Shown: positions 15,098-24,519, counted from the first letter of the stretch. The stretch: DNA of 40,273 nt from Saprospirales bacterium (GCA_947459365.1 CANHDG010000004.1:1-40273), one strand, 5' to 3'. Program-made: numbers and translations. Notes: generated from the sequence alone by a model not told the origin.

Positions 15098-18000
15098 ATG
15101 GTAGTAATTCATTCACCTCGGCTGATCATTTGCCTTCTTTGCCTTTTGTCCTTTCGCCTCTGGAGCCAAACTCCGGAGCAGTTAAAAGGGATAAATATCC
15201 GGTCCATTGGCCCAGCTGCCATGTCGGGCCGCATCACTGCATTAGCGGTCGATCCTACAAACGACCAAATCATCTATGCCGGTGCCGCCTCCGGAGGTGT
15301 CTGGAGGAGTACTAGCGGAGGCACCAACTGGAGCCCCATTTTTGACAAAGCCCCTACTCAGAGCATCGGGTCGATCGCTATCAACCCCCACAACCCGGAT
15401 GAAATTTGGGTGGGGACCGGGGAGGGTAATCCCCGAAACTCACAGAATTTTGGAGCCGGCATCTTCCGCTCCATCGATGGCGGTAAAAATTGGGTCTGCA
15501 TGGGGCTTCAAAACTCCAGAGCAATCCACCGGATTGTCATTCACCGCGACCACCCAGAAATCATCTGGGCAGGGGTCATAGGGTCTGCCTATGGCCCAAA
15601 TGAGGAGCGCGGGGTCTTCAAAACAACCGATGGCGGGAAAACCTGGCAGAAATCCTTGTTCGTTAATAACCTGACCGGCTGCGCAGATTTAGTAGCCGAC
15701 CCCAGTAACCCTAATAAACTGGTCGCAGCCATGTGGGAATACAAACGCGACCCTTGGTTCTTTAACAGCGGAGGAAAAGGTTCCGGTCTCTACATCACCT
15801 TTGATGGAGGAACCACCTGGGAACGGCGAACTGAAAAAGACGGACTCCCTGAAGGAAACCTGGGCAGAATTGGCCTGGCCATAGCCGCCAGCAACCCAAA
15901 AACCATCTATGCCCTGGTTGAAGCCAAAGAAAATGCGCTGTACAAAAGCACAGACGGAGGCTTTAACTGGCGGAAAATGGCGGACAAAAACCAAGGAGAC
16001 CGCCCCTTTTATTACCATGAGCTCTATGTAGATCCATCCGATGAAAACACCCTCTACTCCGTTCACTCCCAAATCACCAAATCAATTGATGGCGGTAGAA
16101 CCTTCGATGGCTGGGTGAACTATTGGAAAATCCACCCCGACCACCATGCGTTTTGGATCAATCCTAAAAACAGCAAACACATCATCAACGGGAACGACGG
16201 GGGACTTAACATAACCCTCGATGGGGGAGCAACTTGGCGCTATGCAGACAATATTCCTGTCGGACAATTCTACCACATCAACCTGGATAATGAAACGCCC
16301 TACAATATCTATGGAGGACTTCAAGACAATGGCTCCTGGGTGGGCCCCTCCGCCGTATGGAGTTCCAGTGGACTCCGTAACAGCGAATGGCAGGAGGTCT
16401 ACTTCGGAGACGGCTTTGATGTAGTGCCACAACGCGATAACCCACGCTGGATGTTTGCGATGTCACAAGGGGGTAACTTAGCGCATATCGATCGAATTAC
16501 TGGAAAAAATACGTTTATACAACCGCTGCACCCCGAGGGAAAAAAATTACGCTGGAACTGGAATGCTGGTATCGCCCAAGACCCTCACCGCGACCACGGC
16601 CTCTACTTTGGATCACAACACCTACATTACTCTCCCGACCTTGGTGTAAACTGGCAGATCTTATCCCCCGACCTTACCACCAACGATACCTCCAAAATGC
16701 ACCAGGATATTTCTGGAGGCCTCACCATCGATGCTACCAATGCCGAAAACCATTGCACCATTATCGCAATCGCTCCCAGCCCGGTAGATAAGAACACCAT
16801 TTGGGTCGGCACCGACGATGGGAACGTCCAACTTACCCGAGATGGAGGGCAAACCTGGACAAACTTCGCGGATAGACTTCCTGACTGCCCCAAAGCAGCC
16901 TGGATCGCGCAAATCGAAGTTTCCACTAAAAATGCCGGAGAAGCCTTCGTCGTCGTCAATAACTACCGGCAAAACGACTGGGATGCCTACCTCTACCATA
17001 CCCTGGATTTTGGGAAAAAATGGAAACGACTAACCTCTCCTAAAAACGTGCGTAGTTTCTGTCTTTCCGTAGTCCAAGACCCAGTTGAACCTAAACTGTT
17101 GTTCCTCGGAACCGATCAAGGACTTTGCTACAGTACCGACTATGGAAATAATTGGCAGCAGTGGAACATGGAACAGTTTCCATCCGTTCCCGTCCAGGAT
17201 ATGAAAATCCACCCCACCACCGCCGACCTTGTTCTGGGTACCTTCGGCCGGGCTATCTGGATTCTTGACAACCTCTCCCCGCTCCGCAAAATTGCGGCAG
17301 AAGGCGCTTCTATCCTCGAAAAACCCCTCGTCCTCTTTACCCCTCAAGATGCCATCCTCGCGAACTACACCTCCTACAAAGGCGCCCGTTTCGTAGGGGA
17401 TGAAACCTATCGAGGAGATAATAAATCACCCTATGGACAAATTCCAGTCTGGGTGAAAAAACAGAAAAAAGAAGAGAATACCTCCAAAAAGGAAGAAAAA
17501 AAGGAAGAAAAACCAGCACAAGGAAGAGGTCGCGGTCGCGGTGGTGATAAAAAAGAAAAAGCCACTGTCTGGATTATCGATATGAAGGGTGACACCATCC
17601 GTCGTTTTAAAACAGAGGTCGATACCGGCTTTACCTCGATCAATTGGTACCTGGATACCAAAGGAGCCGCATTCCCAAGCAACCGCGAACCAGACAAGGA
17701 TCAACTAGAACCCGGGAATGGGCCCTCCGCTCTGCCCGGAACGTATAAAGTGGTCGTCAAACTAGGTGAAAACCTAGACTCTACCCAAATAAAGGTGTTG
17801 GATGATCCCCGCATGCCAGAGCCGATGGATGTACGGGTTGCCCGAATGGAGGCCCTTCGCTCCTTTAACCAAACCGCAGAAAAAGCTACAAAGGCCTATC
17901 AGCGATTAAAAGACGCTGAAAAAACCATCAACCTTGTAGAGAGCCAATGGGTAAATGTACCCGATAGCCTTAAAAAAGAGGCACTCAAACTCGGCAGCGC

Positions 18001-18286
18001 CCTCAAAGACTCTGTCTCTGTCCTCAAAAACGTGTTCTTTTCCCAAAAAGAAAATGTCAAGGGAATCCAACGGAATCCAGAGGAGCTCAACTCCTACTTC
18101 TGGCAGGCACGGGGTTATATCGAAGACAGCTACGGTCCACCAAGCCCAACCGCCCAATTAGCGATCAAAAAAGTAGAAGATGCCACCAACCAGCTCCTTC
18201 AACGCATCGATGCAGTTCTGGGGACCCAATGGAAAACCTATAGAGAAGCCGCTGAAAAAGTGCCCTACTCGCTCTTTAAAGAGTAA
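15098..18286 (+). CDS. Large secreted VPS10/BNR (Asp-box) repeat protein
   Basis: 1062 residues with a signal peptide (LIICLLCLLSFRLWSQ) and beta-propeller repeats over about 20-740. At least seven Asp-box motifs are readable: STSGGTNW, SIDGGKNW, TTDGGKTW, TFDGGTTW, STDGGFNW, TLDGGATW and TRDGGQTW. Such sortilin/VPS10-like exoproteins are common in Bacteroidota and often labelled glycosyl hydrolase; I see no proof of glycosidase activity. A low-complexity linker near 785-825 (KKEEKKEEK, then GRGRGRGG) separates the propellers from a beta domain and a C-terminal helical region (AEKATKAYQRLKDAEKT). No T9SS sorting domain is evident. It is monocistronic, with a strong terminator behind it. Confidence 0.85.
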   Translation: MVVIHSPRLIICLLCLLSFRLWSQTPEQLKGINIRSIGPAAMSGRITALAVDPTNDQIIYAGAASGGVWRSTSGGTNWSPIFDKAPTQSIGSIAINPHNPDEIWVGTGEGNPRNSQNFGAGIFRSIDGGKNWVCMGLQNSRAIHRIVIHRDHPEIIWAGVIGSAYGPNEERGVFKTTDGGKTWQKSLFVNNLTGCADLVADPSNPNKLVAAMWEYKRDPWFFNSGGKGSGLYITFDGGTTWERRTEKDGLPEGNLGRIGLAIAASNPKTIYALVEAKENALYKSTDGGFNWRKMADKNQGDRPFYYHELYVDPSDENTLYSVHSQITKSIDGGRTFDGWVNYWKIHPDHHAFWINPKNSKHIINGNDGGLNITLDGGATWRYADNIPVGQFYHINLDNETPYNIYGGLQDNGSWVGPSAVWSSSGLRNSEWQEVYFGDGFDVVPQRDNPRWMFAMSQGGNLAHIDRITGKNTFIQPLHPEGKKLRWNWNAGIAQDPHRDHGLYFGSQHLHYSPDLGVNWQILSPDLTTNDTSKMHQDISGGLTIDATNAENHCTIIAIAPSPVDKNTIWVGTDDGNVQLTRDGGQTWTNFADRLPDCPKAAWIAQIEVSTKNAGEAFVVVNNYRQNDWDAYLYHTLDFGKKWKRLTSPKNVRSFCLSVVQDPVEPKLLFLGTDQGLCYSTDYGNNWQQWNMEQFPSVPVQDMKIHPTTADLVLGTFGRAIWILDNLSPLRKIAAEGASILEKPLVLFTPQDAILANYTSYKGARFVGDETYRGDNKSPYGQIPVWVKKQKKEENTSKKEEKKEEKPAQGRGRGRGGDKKEKATVWIIDMKGDTIRRFKTEVDTGFTSINWYLDTKGAAFPSNREPDKDQLEPGNGPSALPGTYKVVVKLGENLDSTQIKVLDDPRMPEPMDVRVARMEALRSFNQTAEKATKAYQRLKDAEKTINLVESQWVNVPDSLKKEALKLGSALKDSVSVLKNVFFSQKENVKGIQRNPEELNSYFWQARGYIEDSYGPPSPTAQLAIKKVEDATNQLLQRIDAVLGTQWKTYREAAEKVPYSLFKE

Positions 18287-18313
18287 AATACCTAGTTATT
18301 AGATAACTTATAT

Positions 18314-18349
18314 AGCCCGCTCTGTTTTCCAGGGCGGGCTCTTTTTTTC
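18314..18349 (+). terminator. Rho-independent terminator after the VPS10-like gene
   Basis: AGCCCGC and GCGGGCT pair, extended by CTG/CAG around a TTTTC loop, and are followed by a run of seven T. It ends transcription of the 1062-residue protein gene. Confidence 0.9.
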
Positions 18350-18376
18350 TATAAGCACCTACCTCCATGAATGCTA

Positions 18377-19144
18377 TTATTGGAAAAACCGATTGGGATA
18401 TAACACCCAAGTAAGACCAATACTACTTTCCGCTACCGAAAATGGATACTTACGACCAACCTGTACCCATTTTAATTGAAACTGTCCGTTGCGACGTCCA
18501 AAATTTAAAGATAAACCAGGTTCAATCACTGAATAAATACGGTCTAGATCTGGGAAACCCTCCAAAACAACACCAAACGGTGGTTTCAAATCTGAATCTA
18601 ACTCAAAGTAGCGAAGGGCGCCTAAACGCAAAGAGGCGTGCAGCTGAACATACCGCGATAATAGAGCTACGCCCGGTTCGAGGTAATACTTCCGAAAACG
18701 CATATCCGTTTGACCCAAGTACACCGGACCCACTCCTGTAACATACTTTTCCTCTGAAAAACTATTCTCTGCTCTTGACTGCTGAAGCGCCAAATGGGCC
18801 GAAAAAAGCCAGCCTATACCTTGACTTTTTTCATACAAATGATACCAACCGCCAGCCGCACCCAGAAAGCGACCTTTTCCATCATTGCCCAAGTATTCAC
18901 TCCCTTCGAAAAATCCTGCTTCCAATGCTCCAAAAAAATGATTAGAAAAAGCATACCCACCTTTGATCTCCCCTCCTGATGAATGGACCTGAATACCACC
19001 TCCTGCCATCAGCATCACGTCGCCTCGCTCCTGAAAACCCGGAGAAAGAGGAAGCGAAGGCGCGTAATAATAATGACTACATCCAGAAAATAGGAACGGC
19101 AAGAGAATTGCCCCAAATCGAAAAAAATGAGTGTTAAGGAGCAT
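18377..19144 (-). CDS. Outer-membrane beta-barrel lipoprotein, paralog B
   Basis: About 255 residues from ATG 19144 (MLLNTHFF); the track start at 19171 is an upstream extension. The signal peptide ends in LFSGC, a good lipobox. The mature protein begins SHYYYAPSLPLSPGF and is made of alternating strands with aromatic ends (GYAFSNHFFGALEAGFF, GAAGGWYHLY, RKYYLEPGVALLSRY, SLRLGALRYFELD, IGLTWVLYPN), as in an 8- to 12-strand barrel. It is clearly paralogous to the protein at 19212: the same order of blocks, including YYAP.LPL.P.F..RGD, KAGYAFSNH.FGA.E.G and RLGALRYF. Function is unknown. Confidence 0.75.
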   Translation of the reverse strand: MLLNTHFFRFGAILLPFLFSGCSHYYYAPSLPLSPGFQERGDVMLMAGGGIQVHSSGGEIKGGYAFSNHFFGALEAGFFEGSEYLGNDGKGRFLGAAGGWYHLYEKSQGIGWLFSAHLALQQSRAENSFSEEKYVTGVGPVYLGQTDMRFRKYYLEPGVALLSRYVQLHASLRLGALRYFELDSDLKPPFGVVLEGFPDLDRIYSVIEPGLSLNFGRRNGQFQLKWVQVGRKYPFSVAESSIGLTWVLYPNRFFQ

Positions 19145-19211
19145 CATAAGGTAATATTTTAAGTAAATCAAATCGAAATCATCAACTAAGTGGTAACAAC
19201 ACCGACCTACA

Positions 19212-20000
19212 TTACTGCGCTATACCTGGTCCTTTGTTCCCGCGAGGATAAAGGACTAAACCAATTCCCACCGTTCGATCAAAGGAATTAAAGGAGTAGC
19301 TGGGAAAGGAATAAACCCATTTTAGCTGCACTCTCCATTGATTGTCCCCGTAAGTGAGCGCAAAACAAGGTTCCATCACGGGGAAAACCCGATACAAAGT
19401 GGGAAAAGATTCCCGCCATCCCGACGTAGCGGCACTTAAGTTGTCCAATAAACCAAAATACCGCAGAGCCCCCAACCGAATAGAGGTGTGAAAATGAAAC
19501 CGACTTCCCAAATACGTAACACCGGGTTCAAAGCTGCTTTTACGAAAGCGGTGTTGCGTAGTCCCACTAAAATAGGGCGTTGGAGACTGAAAATAATTTA
19601 AGGAATAATAGGAATGCTCTGTTCGAGCCACCTGAAAAGCAAATGGAAGTGTAAACAACCAATTATTGCCTCCTCGCGAGCGGAGGGGGTAGTACCAACC
19701 TCCAGCGAAACCAATATATTGGCCCCTTCCCTCATTGAGGTTTGTTTGCTTACCCCCGGCCAAGCCCCCTTCAACAGCCCCAAAAAGGTGATTAGAAAAA
19801 GCATACCCAGCTTTCATCTCTGCCCCCACCTGTGCTTGTACCTGAGTACCAACACCCGTCGAAAGCATCCAGTCACCCCGCTGTTCAAACGTAGGTGCCA
19901 AGGGCAACGCGGGGGCATAATAAGCGTGTTGACAACTGATTCCAACAACACCCAACAGCCCGAGGACAGACCAGAGGGACCTCCATTTAAGCGTATTCAT
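19212..20000 (-). CDS. Outer-membrane beta-barrel lipoprotein, paralog A
   Basis: 262 residues from ATG 20000 (MNTLKWRSL); the track start at 20045 is rejected because it lacks a signal-like N-terminus. The lipobox is VGISC, followed by QHAYYAPALPLAPTF. Strand pattern and motifs match paralog B along the whole length (GYAFSNHLFGAVEGG, FAGGWYYPL, RFRKSSFEPGV, IRLGALRYFG, LVLYPRGN). The gene follows the LytS-like kinase by 66 nt on the same strand, and paralog B follows by 67 nt, so all three may be one transcript. Cell-surface function is unknown. Confidence 0.75.
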   Translation of the reverse strand: MNTLKWRSLWSVLGLLGVVGISCQHAYYAPALPLAPTFEQRGDWMLSTGVGTQVQAQVGAEMKAGYAFSNHLFGAVEGGLAGGKQTNLNEGRGQYIGFAGGWYYPLRSRGGNNWLFTLPFAFQVARTEHSYYSLNYFQSPTPYFSGTTQHRFRKSSFEPGVTYLGSRFHFHTSIRLGALRYFGLLDNLSAATSGWRESFPTLYRVFPVMEPCFALTYGDNQWRVQLKWVYSFPSYSFNSFDRTVGIGLVLYPRGNKGPGIAQ

Positions 20001-20066
20001 GGTGACGTAAATTTCACCATAAGGTAGGTATTTCAATGGAAACACACAAATTAGAAAAGGAGACGA

Positions 20067-21125
20067 CTAAGTCTTTTCAAGATCGAGGTATAAGCTAACC
20101 CGATACAAATTAGGTTCATCTTTAATTTCAAGATGATAGCGATCTGGATAAAGTAATTGTAATCGTTGACGAACATTGACCAAGCCAATTCCTCCGCTTC
20201 GATTAAACGATACGGCAGGCAAATGCCCAGATTTTGCATTTTCAATTACAAATACCAGCTGATCAAATGCTACTTCCAGCTTGAGGTGCACATACCCTCC
20301 CCCATTGATTTGGTGGTTCAAACCATGTTTAAAGCTATTTTCCACAAAGGGTACCAACAAAAGGGGGGCGATTAATTGGTGGCTAACCTGCCCCTCCACC
20401 TCAAATTGAATAGAGGCGCCTTCGGGTTGCCGAAGCCGTTCAAGGTCCAAGTAATTATTCAAGTATTGTATCTCCTTGCTAAGGAGAACTTGTTGTTCGT
20501 TACATTCGTACAACATGTAACGCATAATTTCCGACAACTTAAGGACGATTTCAGGGGCCAGATCGCTTTTTTTGAGGGTGAGTGCATAAAGGTTATTCAG
20601 TGTATTGAATAGAAAATGAGGATTGATCTGACTCTTTAGTAGACGCAGTTCACTCTCCATGGTCCGGGTAATTAGTTCCTTTTTTTCTTGTTGGTACCGC
20701 CACCAGTCCATGATGATATGAAGAACGGTGGTCAAAAGGGCAAGCGATATGTTTCCGAGCAAAAAAAGAGGCTGCTGTTGAATCAGGGCTGCTTGAAAGT
20801 TGACGTATCCAGAAAGAAGTAGGAAAAGGGTAAGCACCTGAATAGGGGTAATCAGCACACTAAAGCCAATTAATAAGAGGAGGTACATAGGAATGCTCTT
20901 TCGCATCCACCGGGGGATCAGGTACAATAAATTGGTATAAGCGATTAGTAAATAAAAAACGAGGGTAATGCTTTCATTTGCCAACGCCAACCCAACGTTT
21001 TGGTTTTGCCCATAATCGAGGAATAACAGGGTGCTATACACCACCAGCCAAAAAAGCAGGTGATAAGCGACCCTACGAGAGAGGAATTCGTAAATTCGAT
21101 CGAGAAAAGAGTGGGTTACTTGCAT
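20067..21125 (-). CDS. LytS/YehU-type sensor histidine kinase, orphan
   Basis: 352 residues with four predicted membrane segments in the first ~140 (LLFWLVVYSTLLF, LVFYLLIAYTNLLYLI, YLLLLIGFSVLI, LLGNISLALLTTVLHII). The His_kinase domain follows with SQINPHFLFNTLNNLY (phospho-acceptor H170) and then an HATPase region (PLLLVPFVENSFKHG N-box, GGIGLVNVRQRL G-box). Such kinases normally phosphorylate a LytTR-type response regulator encoded next door; none is present here. The genes downstream encode two outer-membrane lipoproteins. Signal and partner are unknown. Confidence 0.9.
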   Translation of the reverse strand: MQVTHSFLDRIYEFLSRRVAYHLLFWLVVYSTLLFLDYGQNQNVGLALANESITLVFYLLIAYTNLLYLIPRWMRKSIPMYLLLLIGFSVLITPIQVLTLFLLLSGYVNFQAALIQQQPLFLLGNISLALLTTVLHIIMDWWRYQQEKKELITRTMESELRLLKSQINPHFLFNTLNNLYALTLKKSDLAPEIVLKLSEIMRYMLYECNEQQVLLSKEIQYLNNYLDLERLRQPEGASIQFEVEGQVSHQLIAPLLLVPFVENSFKHGLNHQINGGGYVHLKLEVAFDQLVFVIENAKSGHLPAVSFNRSGGIGLVNVRQRLQLLYPDRYHLEIKDEPNLYRVSLYLDLEKT

Positions 21126-21202
21126 AGCGGATACGACTACAAAGCAACAATAGATTTAGCGAATGGGCCAAATTTTTAGATCAAAGCACCAATTTACTGC
21201 AT

Positions 21203-21237
21203 AAAAAAAGCCGCCCCGGGTATGGGGCGGCTTTTTA
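21203..21237 (-). terminator. Strong terminator of the gldKLMN operon (bidirectional)
   Basis: GCCGCCCC and GGGGCGGC form a perfect stem with a 6-nt loop, flanked by seven A on the left and five T on the right. On the - strand it ends in seven T, 23 nt after the gldN stop, so it isolates gldN from the LytS-like gene. Confidence 0.92.
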
Positions 21238-21259
21238 TTAAAGCACTCTGTAGCTTTAA

Positions 21260-22141
21260 TTAATACTGCCAAAGATCGTGTTCAAAGTTGAAAATCTCAT
21301 TTTTGATCTTTTCAGACTCCATCAACAGATCTACACCAGTCAGGTATTCTTCTAATTTGCGGTCATAAACATTGGACTCCTTGTAGATATAAGAAGCGAA
21401 CTGACGCATTTCGAAAAGGTCTTCCCAAGAGATGGATGCGTTGGTATTTCCACCAGGAGTGAACACGCGCTGGCGAGCGAACATTTCGCGGGCCTGTGGG
21501 TAGTACACCCAGAAAAGAGGACGTTCGAAACGGAAATTACCCTGTTCATCTTTTACGTCAATGAGAGGAGCGATACCCATTACACGAACGTTCATGGTAG
21601 ATGTTTCTTTATCGAAGAACCAAATTTCTTTGATACGGAAACGCTTAACGTCTTCCCAGTTGATATCATTCCGAACGATTTGCACTTTTTCTTCGTACGT
21701 TTCAGGGTCGAACGTCATAACCGTATCGGTCTTTGACAACATACCCAGTACATCATTGGTGCTAAGGCGCTTGGTAAATTTATCATCTTCGGTGCTGTAA
21801 ACAGGTAGTTCACCTTTTGTAGCTGCATCAGAGAGCATTTTGAAGAAAGGCGCTTCTGGGTAGGAGAACGGGAGATTCATTTTCTCGCGAACATCTACAA
21901 TACGCCATACGCGCTTTTCCCAGAAGATATCGCTTTCACGAATCGGCTGGTAAGCAAGGACACGGCGCTGGGCCATCACCTCTTTTTTTACCACGTCATC
22001 GATCGGCATATCACCTGACATCGGCTCGCTCACCTCGGTTTGTTCTTCTACCTCAATCTCTTCTGGATCTTGGGCCATTATTGCCAACGGCATCGTAGCC
22101 ATAAAAAGACAAAGGGAAGTCCACTTTAAGAAGTTTTGCAT
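21260..22141 (-). CDS. gldN: T9SS/gliding motility protein GldN
   Basis: 293 residues from ATG 22141 (the track's 22150 is a TTG). A signal peptide ends near AIMAQDPEE. The mature protein has an acidic N-terminal stretch (EEIEVEEQTEVSEP) and the GldN/PorN core: IRESDIFWEKRVWRIVDVREKMNLPFSYPE, INWEDVKRFRIKEIWFFDKE, MGIAPLIDV, RPLFWVYYPQAR and a C-terminal YIYKESNVYDRKLEEYLTG. GldN binds GldK to form the periplasmic ring of the type IX secretion system. It is the last gene of gldK-L-M-N in the usual order, 91 nt after gldM. Confidence 0.95.
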   Translation of the reverse strand: MQNFLKWTSLCLFMATMPLAIMAQDPEEIEVEEQTEVSEPMSGDMPIDDVVKKEVMAQRRVLAYQPIRESDIFWEKRVWRIVDVREKMNLPFSYPEAPFFKMLSDAATKGELPVYSTEDDKFTKRLSTNDVLGMLSKTDTVMTFDPETYEEKVQIVRNDINWEDVKRFRIKEIWFFDKETSTMNVRVMGIAPLIDVKDEQGNFRFERPLFWVYYPQAREMFARQRVFTPGGNTNASISWEDLFEMRQFASYIYKESNVYDRKLEEYLTGVDLLMESEKIKNEIFNFEHDLWQY

Positions 22142-22232
22142 GACTCGCAAATTGTTTTTATTAGAAAATTTGTTGAAAGGGTTTGGATTGTACTAGCCCT
22201 TGGGCAAATTCAATCCAAACCCAGGAACTATT

Positions 22233-23762
22233 TTATCGGATCTTGAATGCCAAACCACCCAAGTTACGTGGTTGAGCATCTCCAGGGCAACGAGCCTTGA
22301 TGTTATCAAAGAAATACTGGTCGCCGGGACCTGCTGCACGCACAAAGCTCAATACTTTCTCATTGAAGCGAGGGCCTGCGTTCGGAATTTCAGGAGATGG
22401 ATCTTGACGCTTCTTCAAGTAGGTAGCTTCAAAACCAACCACTTCGCATTTTGCTTCGAAGTCAAAGTTTTCCAAAACCGCTGCAATACCAGATTGAGCT
22501 TTGAACTCACCGTTACCCATTGCTTTGGAACGGTGCTGAGCACCCAACAATGGAGTAGGATCCGGAATACGCTTTACGCGGTAATTGAAGGTCTGCGAAG
22601 CACCCCCACCAGAGACAGTAAGAGTGGCATCACCTGGGTTGGTAACGCGTACGGTGTATTTGCCGCCTCCGTTAGGAGATATGGAGATACCACCACCACT
22701 GCCAACTACTTTCACATCGTTAGAGGAAACACCCGCTGCAGATACTGAAATAGGGTTGTCCACACCAATGTAAAACACATTCATTTTGTCCAAAGAGACC
22801 GCCACAGAACGTTGGCCTACTTCGTATTTGAACTCTTTGCTGTAATTTTTGAGTTCACCTGTCAATGGGTTTTTCACATTGATGCTTACGTTGTATGAAC
22901 GCTCACCAACTCCGCTGGTACCCACCTCATAGCGAGCTACACCATCTTTAATAGCTAAAGAGCTTCCACCTACATTGATGCTGATATTGTCTGCCTGCGT
23001 GCTGTAGGCACTCAAAAATACGTCTGCTGCATAGCGGTCACCAGAAATCACATAGCTTTTCTCAGCAGAAATTGCTGGTTGGAACGCATCGAATTTGATT
23101 TCTGTTCCACCAACTTTTTCAGCGCAGTAATTTAAGACTGCGGTTGCTGAGTTTTTGGCATCTGACTGGATCTTACCTAAGATAGGGAACACAGCTGCTA
23201 CTGGCATTTGTTTGAACTTAAATTCTGCCCAGCTATTCATTTTGGTGTTAGCTGGCAAAGAATCCAGTACCAATGGAAGGGCAGAGGCTACCGCTGCATT
23301 ATCATCAGCCAAAGCCAACAATTCTGCGCGGGTCTTCTCGATCCGATCTTGGATACGGAATCCCATACCTTCATTGATAAAGATACGAGTAGTAACGTCT
23401 TTGTTACGGATATCTTTCGGAATAGATGGGTCATCTTTAGATGGACCTTTTGCTACTTGAAAGAGAGTATCACGCACCGCATCGATATAGGCAGAGAAAT
23501 CAGCAGCGATTTGCATTGCCTTTTTCGCATTCTCGCGGTATTTTTCGTTGTTAGGGTTCTTGTAGGCATCGGCCTGTTTGTTGATCCCTTGTAGCAGTTG
23601 CTCATTATTGCGCTCAACGATGCTGCGGCTATTCTTCAAGCCTTTATCTAGGGAGAAGAAGGCATTCATTACCTCGGCCGATACGTTGAGGGCCAGCAGC
23701 GCGGTCAGCACCAGATACATCAGGTTGATCATCAGCTGCCGCGGCTCCTTTGGTATTGACAT
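22233..23762 (-). CDS. gldM: T9SS motor protein GldM
   Basis: 509 residues, close to the family's usual length. A single N-terminal membrane helix (LMINLMYLVLTALLALNVSAEVMNAF, about 9-34) carries the conserved Glu. A long periplasmic part follows with a helical first domain and three Ig-like beta domains (SYVISGDRYAADVFLSAYS; RSVAVSLDKMNVFYIGVDNPISVSA; VKRIPDPTPLLG). With GldL it forms the proton-driven rotary motor that powers type IX secretion and gliding, and it contacts the GldK-GldN ring. The start MSIPKEPRQLMINLMYLVL is typical. It lies 81 nt downstream of gldL. Confidence 0.97.
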   Translation of the reverse strand: MSIPKEPRQLMINLMYLVLTALLALNVSAEVMNAFFSLDKGLKNSRSIVERNNEQLLQGINKQADAYKNPNNEKYRENAKKAMQIAADFSAYIDAVRDTLFQVAKGPSKDDPSIPKDIRNKDVTTRIFINEGMGFRIQDRIEKTRAELLALADDNAAVASALPLVLDSLPANTKMNSWAEFKFKQMPVAAVFPILGKIQSDAKNSATAVLNYCAEKVGGTEIKFDAFQPAISAEKSYVISGDRYAADVFLSAYSTQADNISINVGGSSLAIKDGVARYEVGTSGVGERSYNVSINVKNPLTGELKNYSKEFKYEVGQRSVAVSLDKMNVFYIGVDNPISVSAAGVSSNDVKVVGSGGGISISPNGGGKYTVRVTNPGDATLTVSGGGASQTFNYRVKRIPDPTPLLGAQHRSKAMGNGEFKAQSGIAAVLENFDFEAKCEVVGFEATYLKKRQDPSPEIPNAGPRFNEKVLSFVRAAGPGDQYFFDNIKARCPGDAQPRNLGGLAFKIR

Positions 23763-23843
23763 AGTTTTTTACGTTTTAAGTTTGAATGATACTTGTTTTT
23801 AAACTTACCGGTTAAATGAACCGGATCCGATTAACTATGTCAA

Positions 23844-24437
23844 TTATTGGCGACCAATGTTCGACATTGCAGAAAGCATGTTGCCGTACACGGTGTTCAA
23901 AGAGCCCAAGTTTTTATTAAGAGCAGAAAGCTGATCTTTGTATGCCTTTACATCTTCTGCAGACTTAGACATATCAGCCATTGCTTCATTCATTTTTGTG
24001 TAGAAATTGCTCATGGACTTGATTTGCTCCTGTGTGCCAGAGAAATCAACTTCTTGAAGCGCCTTCAAGGAAGCCATGCTTTTTGACATGGACTGTAATT
24101 CAGTTAACATTCCACCTAACTGACGCTCAACAACGTCACCGTGCAAAGGTATGAACTCTTCGTTCTGCTGCGCACCGCCACCAGAAATTGGCTGCAAACG
24201 AGCATTGTAGTCAGAAAGACCTGGGTAAAGCTTATCCCAGTAGTAATCTGGATCAGGACCCAGGATACCCAACATAAGGAAGATGAAAATCTCGATACCC
24301 ATTCCAAGAATCAGGAATTCAGAGGCATATGGCCAAGATTCCAACTTGAATAAAGCGCCGGCTAGAACGAAAGCAGCACCTACACCAATCAACAAGTTTT
24401 TGAGGTACTTGAAACCTTTAGATTTGACGAAACTCAT
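23844..24437 (-). CDS. gldL: T9SS motor protein GldL
   Basis: 197 residues. Two inner-membrane helices (LIGVGAAFVLAGALFKLESW, about 15-35, and FLILGMGIEIFIFLMLGIL, about 41-60) hold the proton-channel residues, including the Glu in GMGIEIFIF. The rest is cytoplasmic and helical, ending in coiled-coil-like KSMASLKALQEVDF and SALNKNLGSLNTVYGNMLSAM. It forms the pentameric ring around a GldM dimer. The gene is separated from gldK by 285 nt, unusually wide within this operon, and a TACATTTG -7 element in the gap may give it its own promoter. Confidence 0.96.
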   Translation of the reverse strand: MSFVKSKGFKYLKNLLIGVGAAFVLAGALFKLESWPYASEFLILGMGIEIFIFLMLGILGPDPDYYWDKLYPGLSDYNARLQPISGGGAQQNEEFIPLHGDVVERQLGGMLTELQSMSKSMASLKALQEVDFSGTQEQIKSMSNFYTKMNEAMADMSKSAEDVKAYKDQLSALNKNLGSLNTVYGNMLSAMSNIGRQ

Positions 24438-24511
24438 TGTGAAATGTAACTTTTTAGCAGTTTAAGACTGGGTTAAAGCAAATAAAAACGGATTGAATTT
24501 TTTAAACGCTG

Positions 24512-24519
24512 CAAATGTA
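24512..24519 (-). promoter_or_regulatory. Candidate internal -7 element upstream of gldL
   Basis: On the - strand the site reads TACATTTG, an exact TAnnTTTG match, 75 nt upstream of the gldL start. No convincing TTG -33 is present. It could allow gldLMN to be expressed separately from gldK. Confidence 0.35.

Noticed and set aside
22200-22748. 182-residue plus-strand ORF antisense to gldM
   Set aside because: Lies on the opposite strand of a conserved gene, with no signal peptide or known motif.
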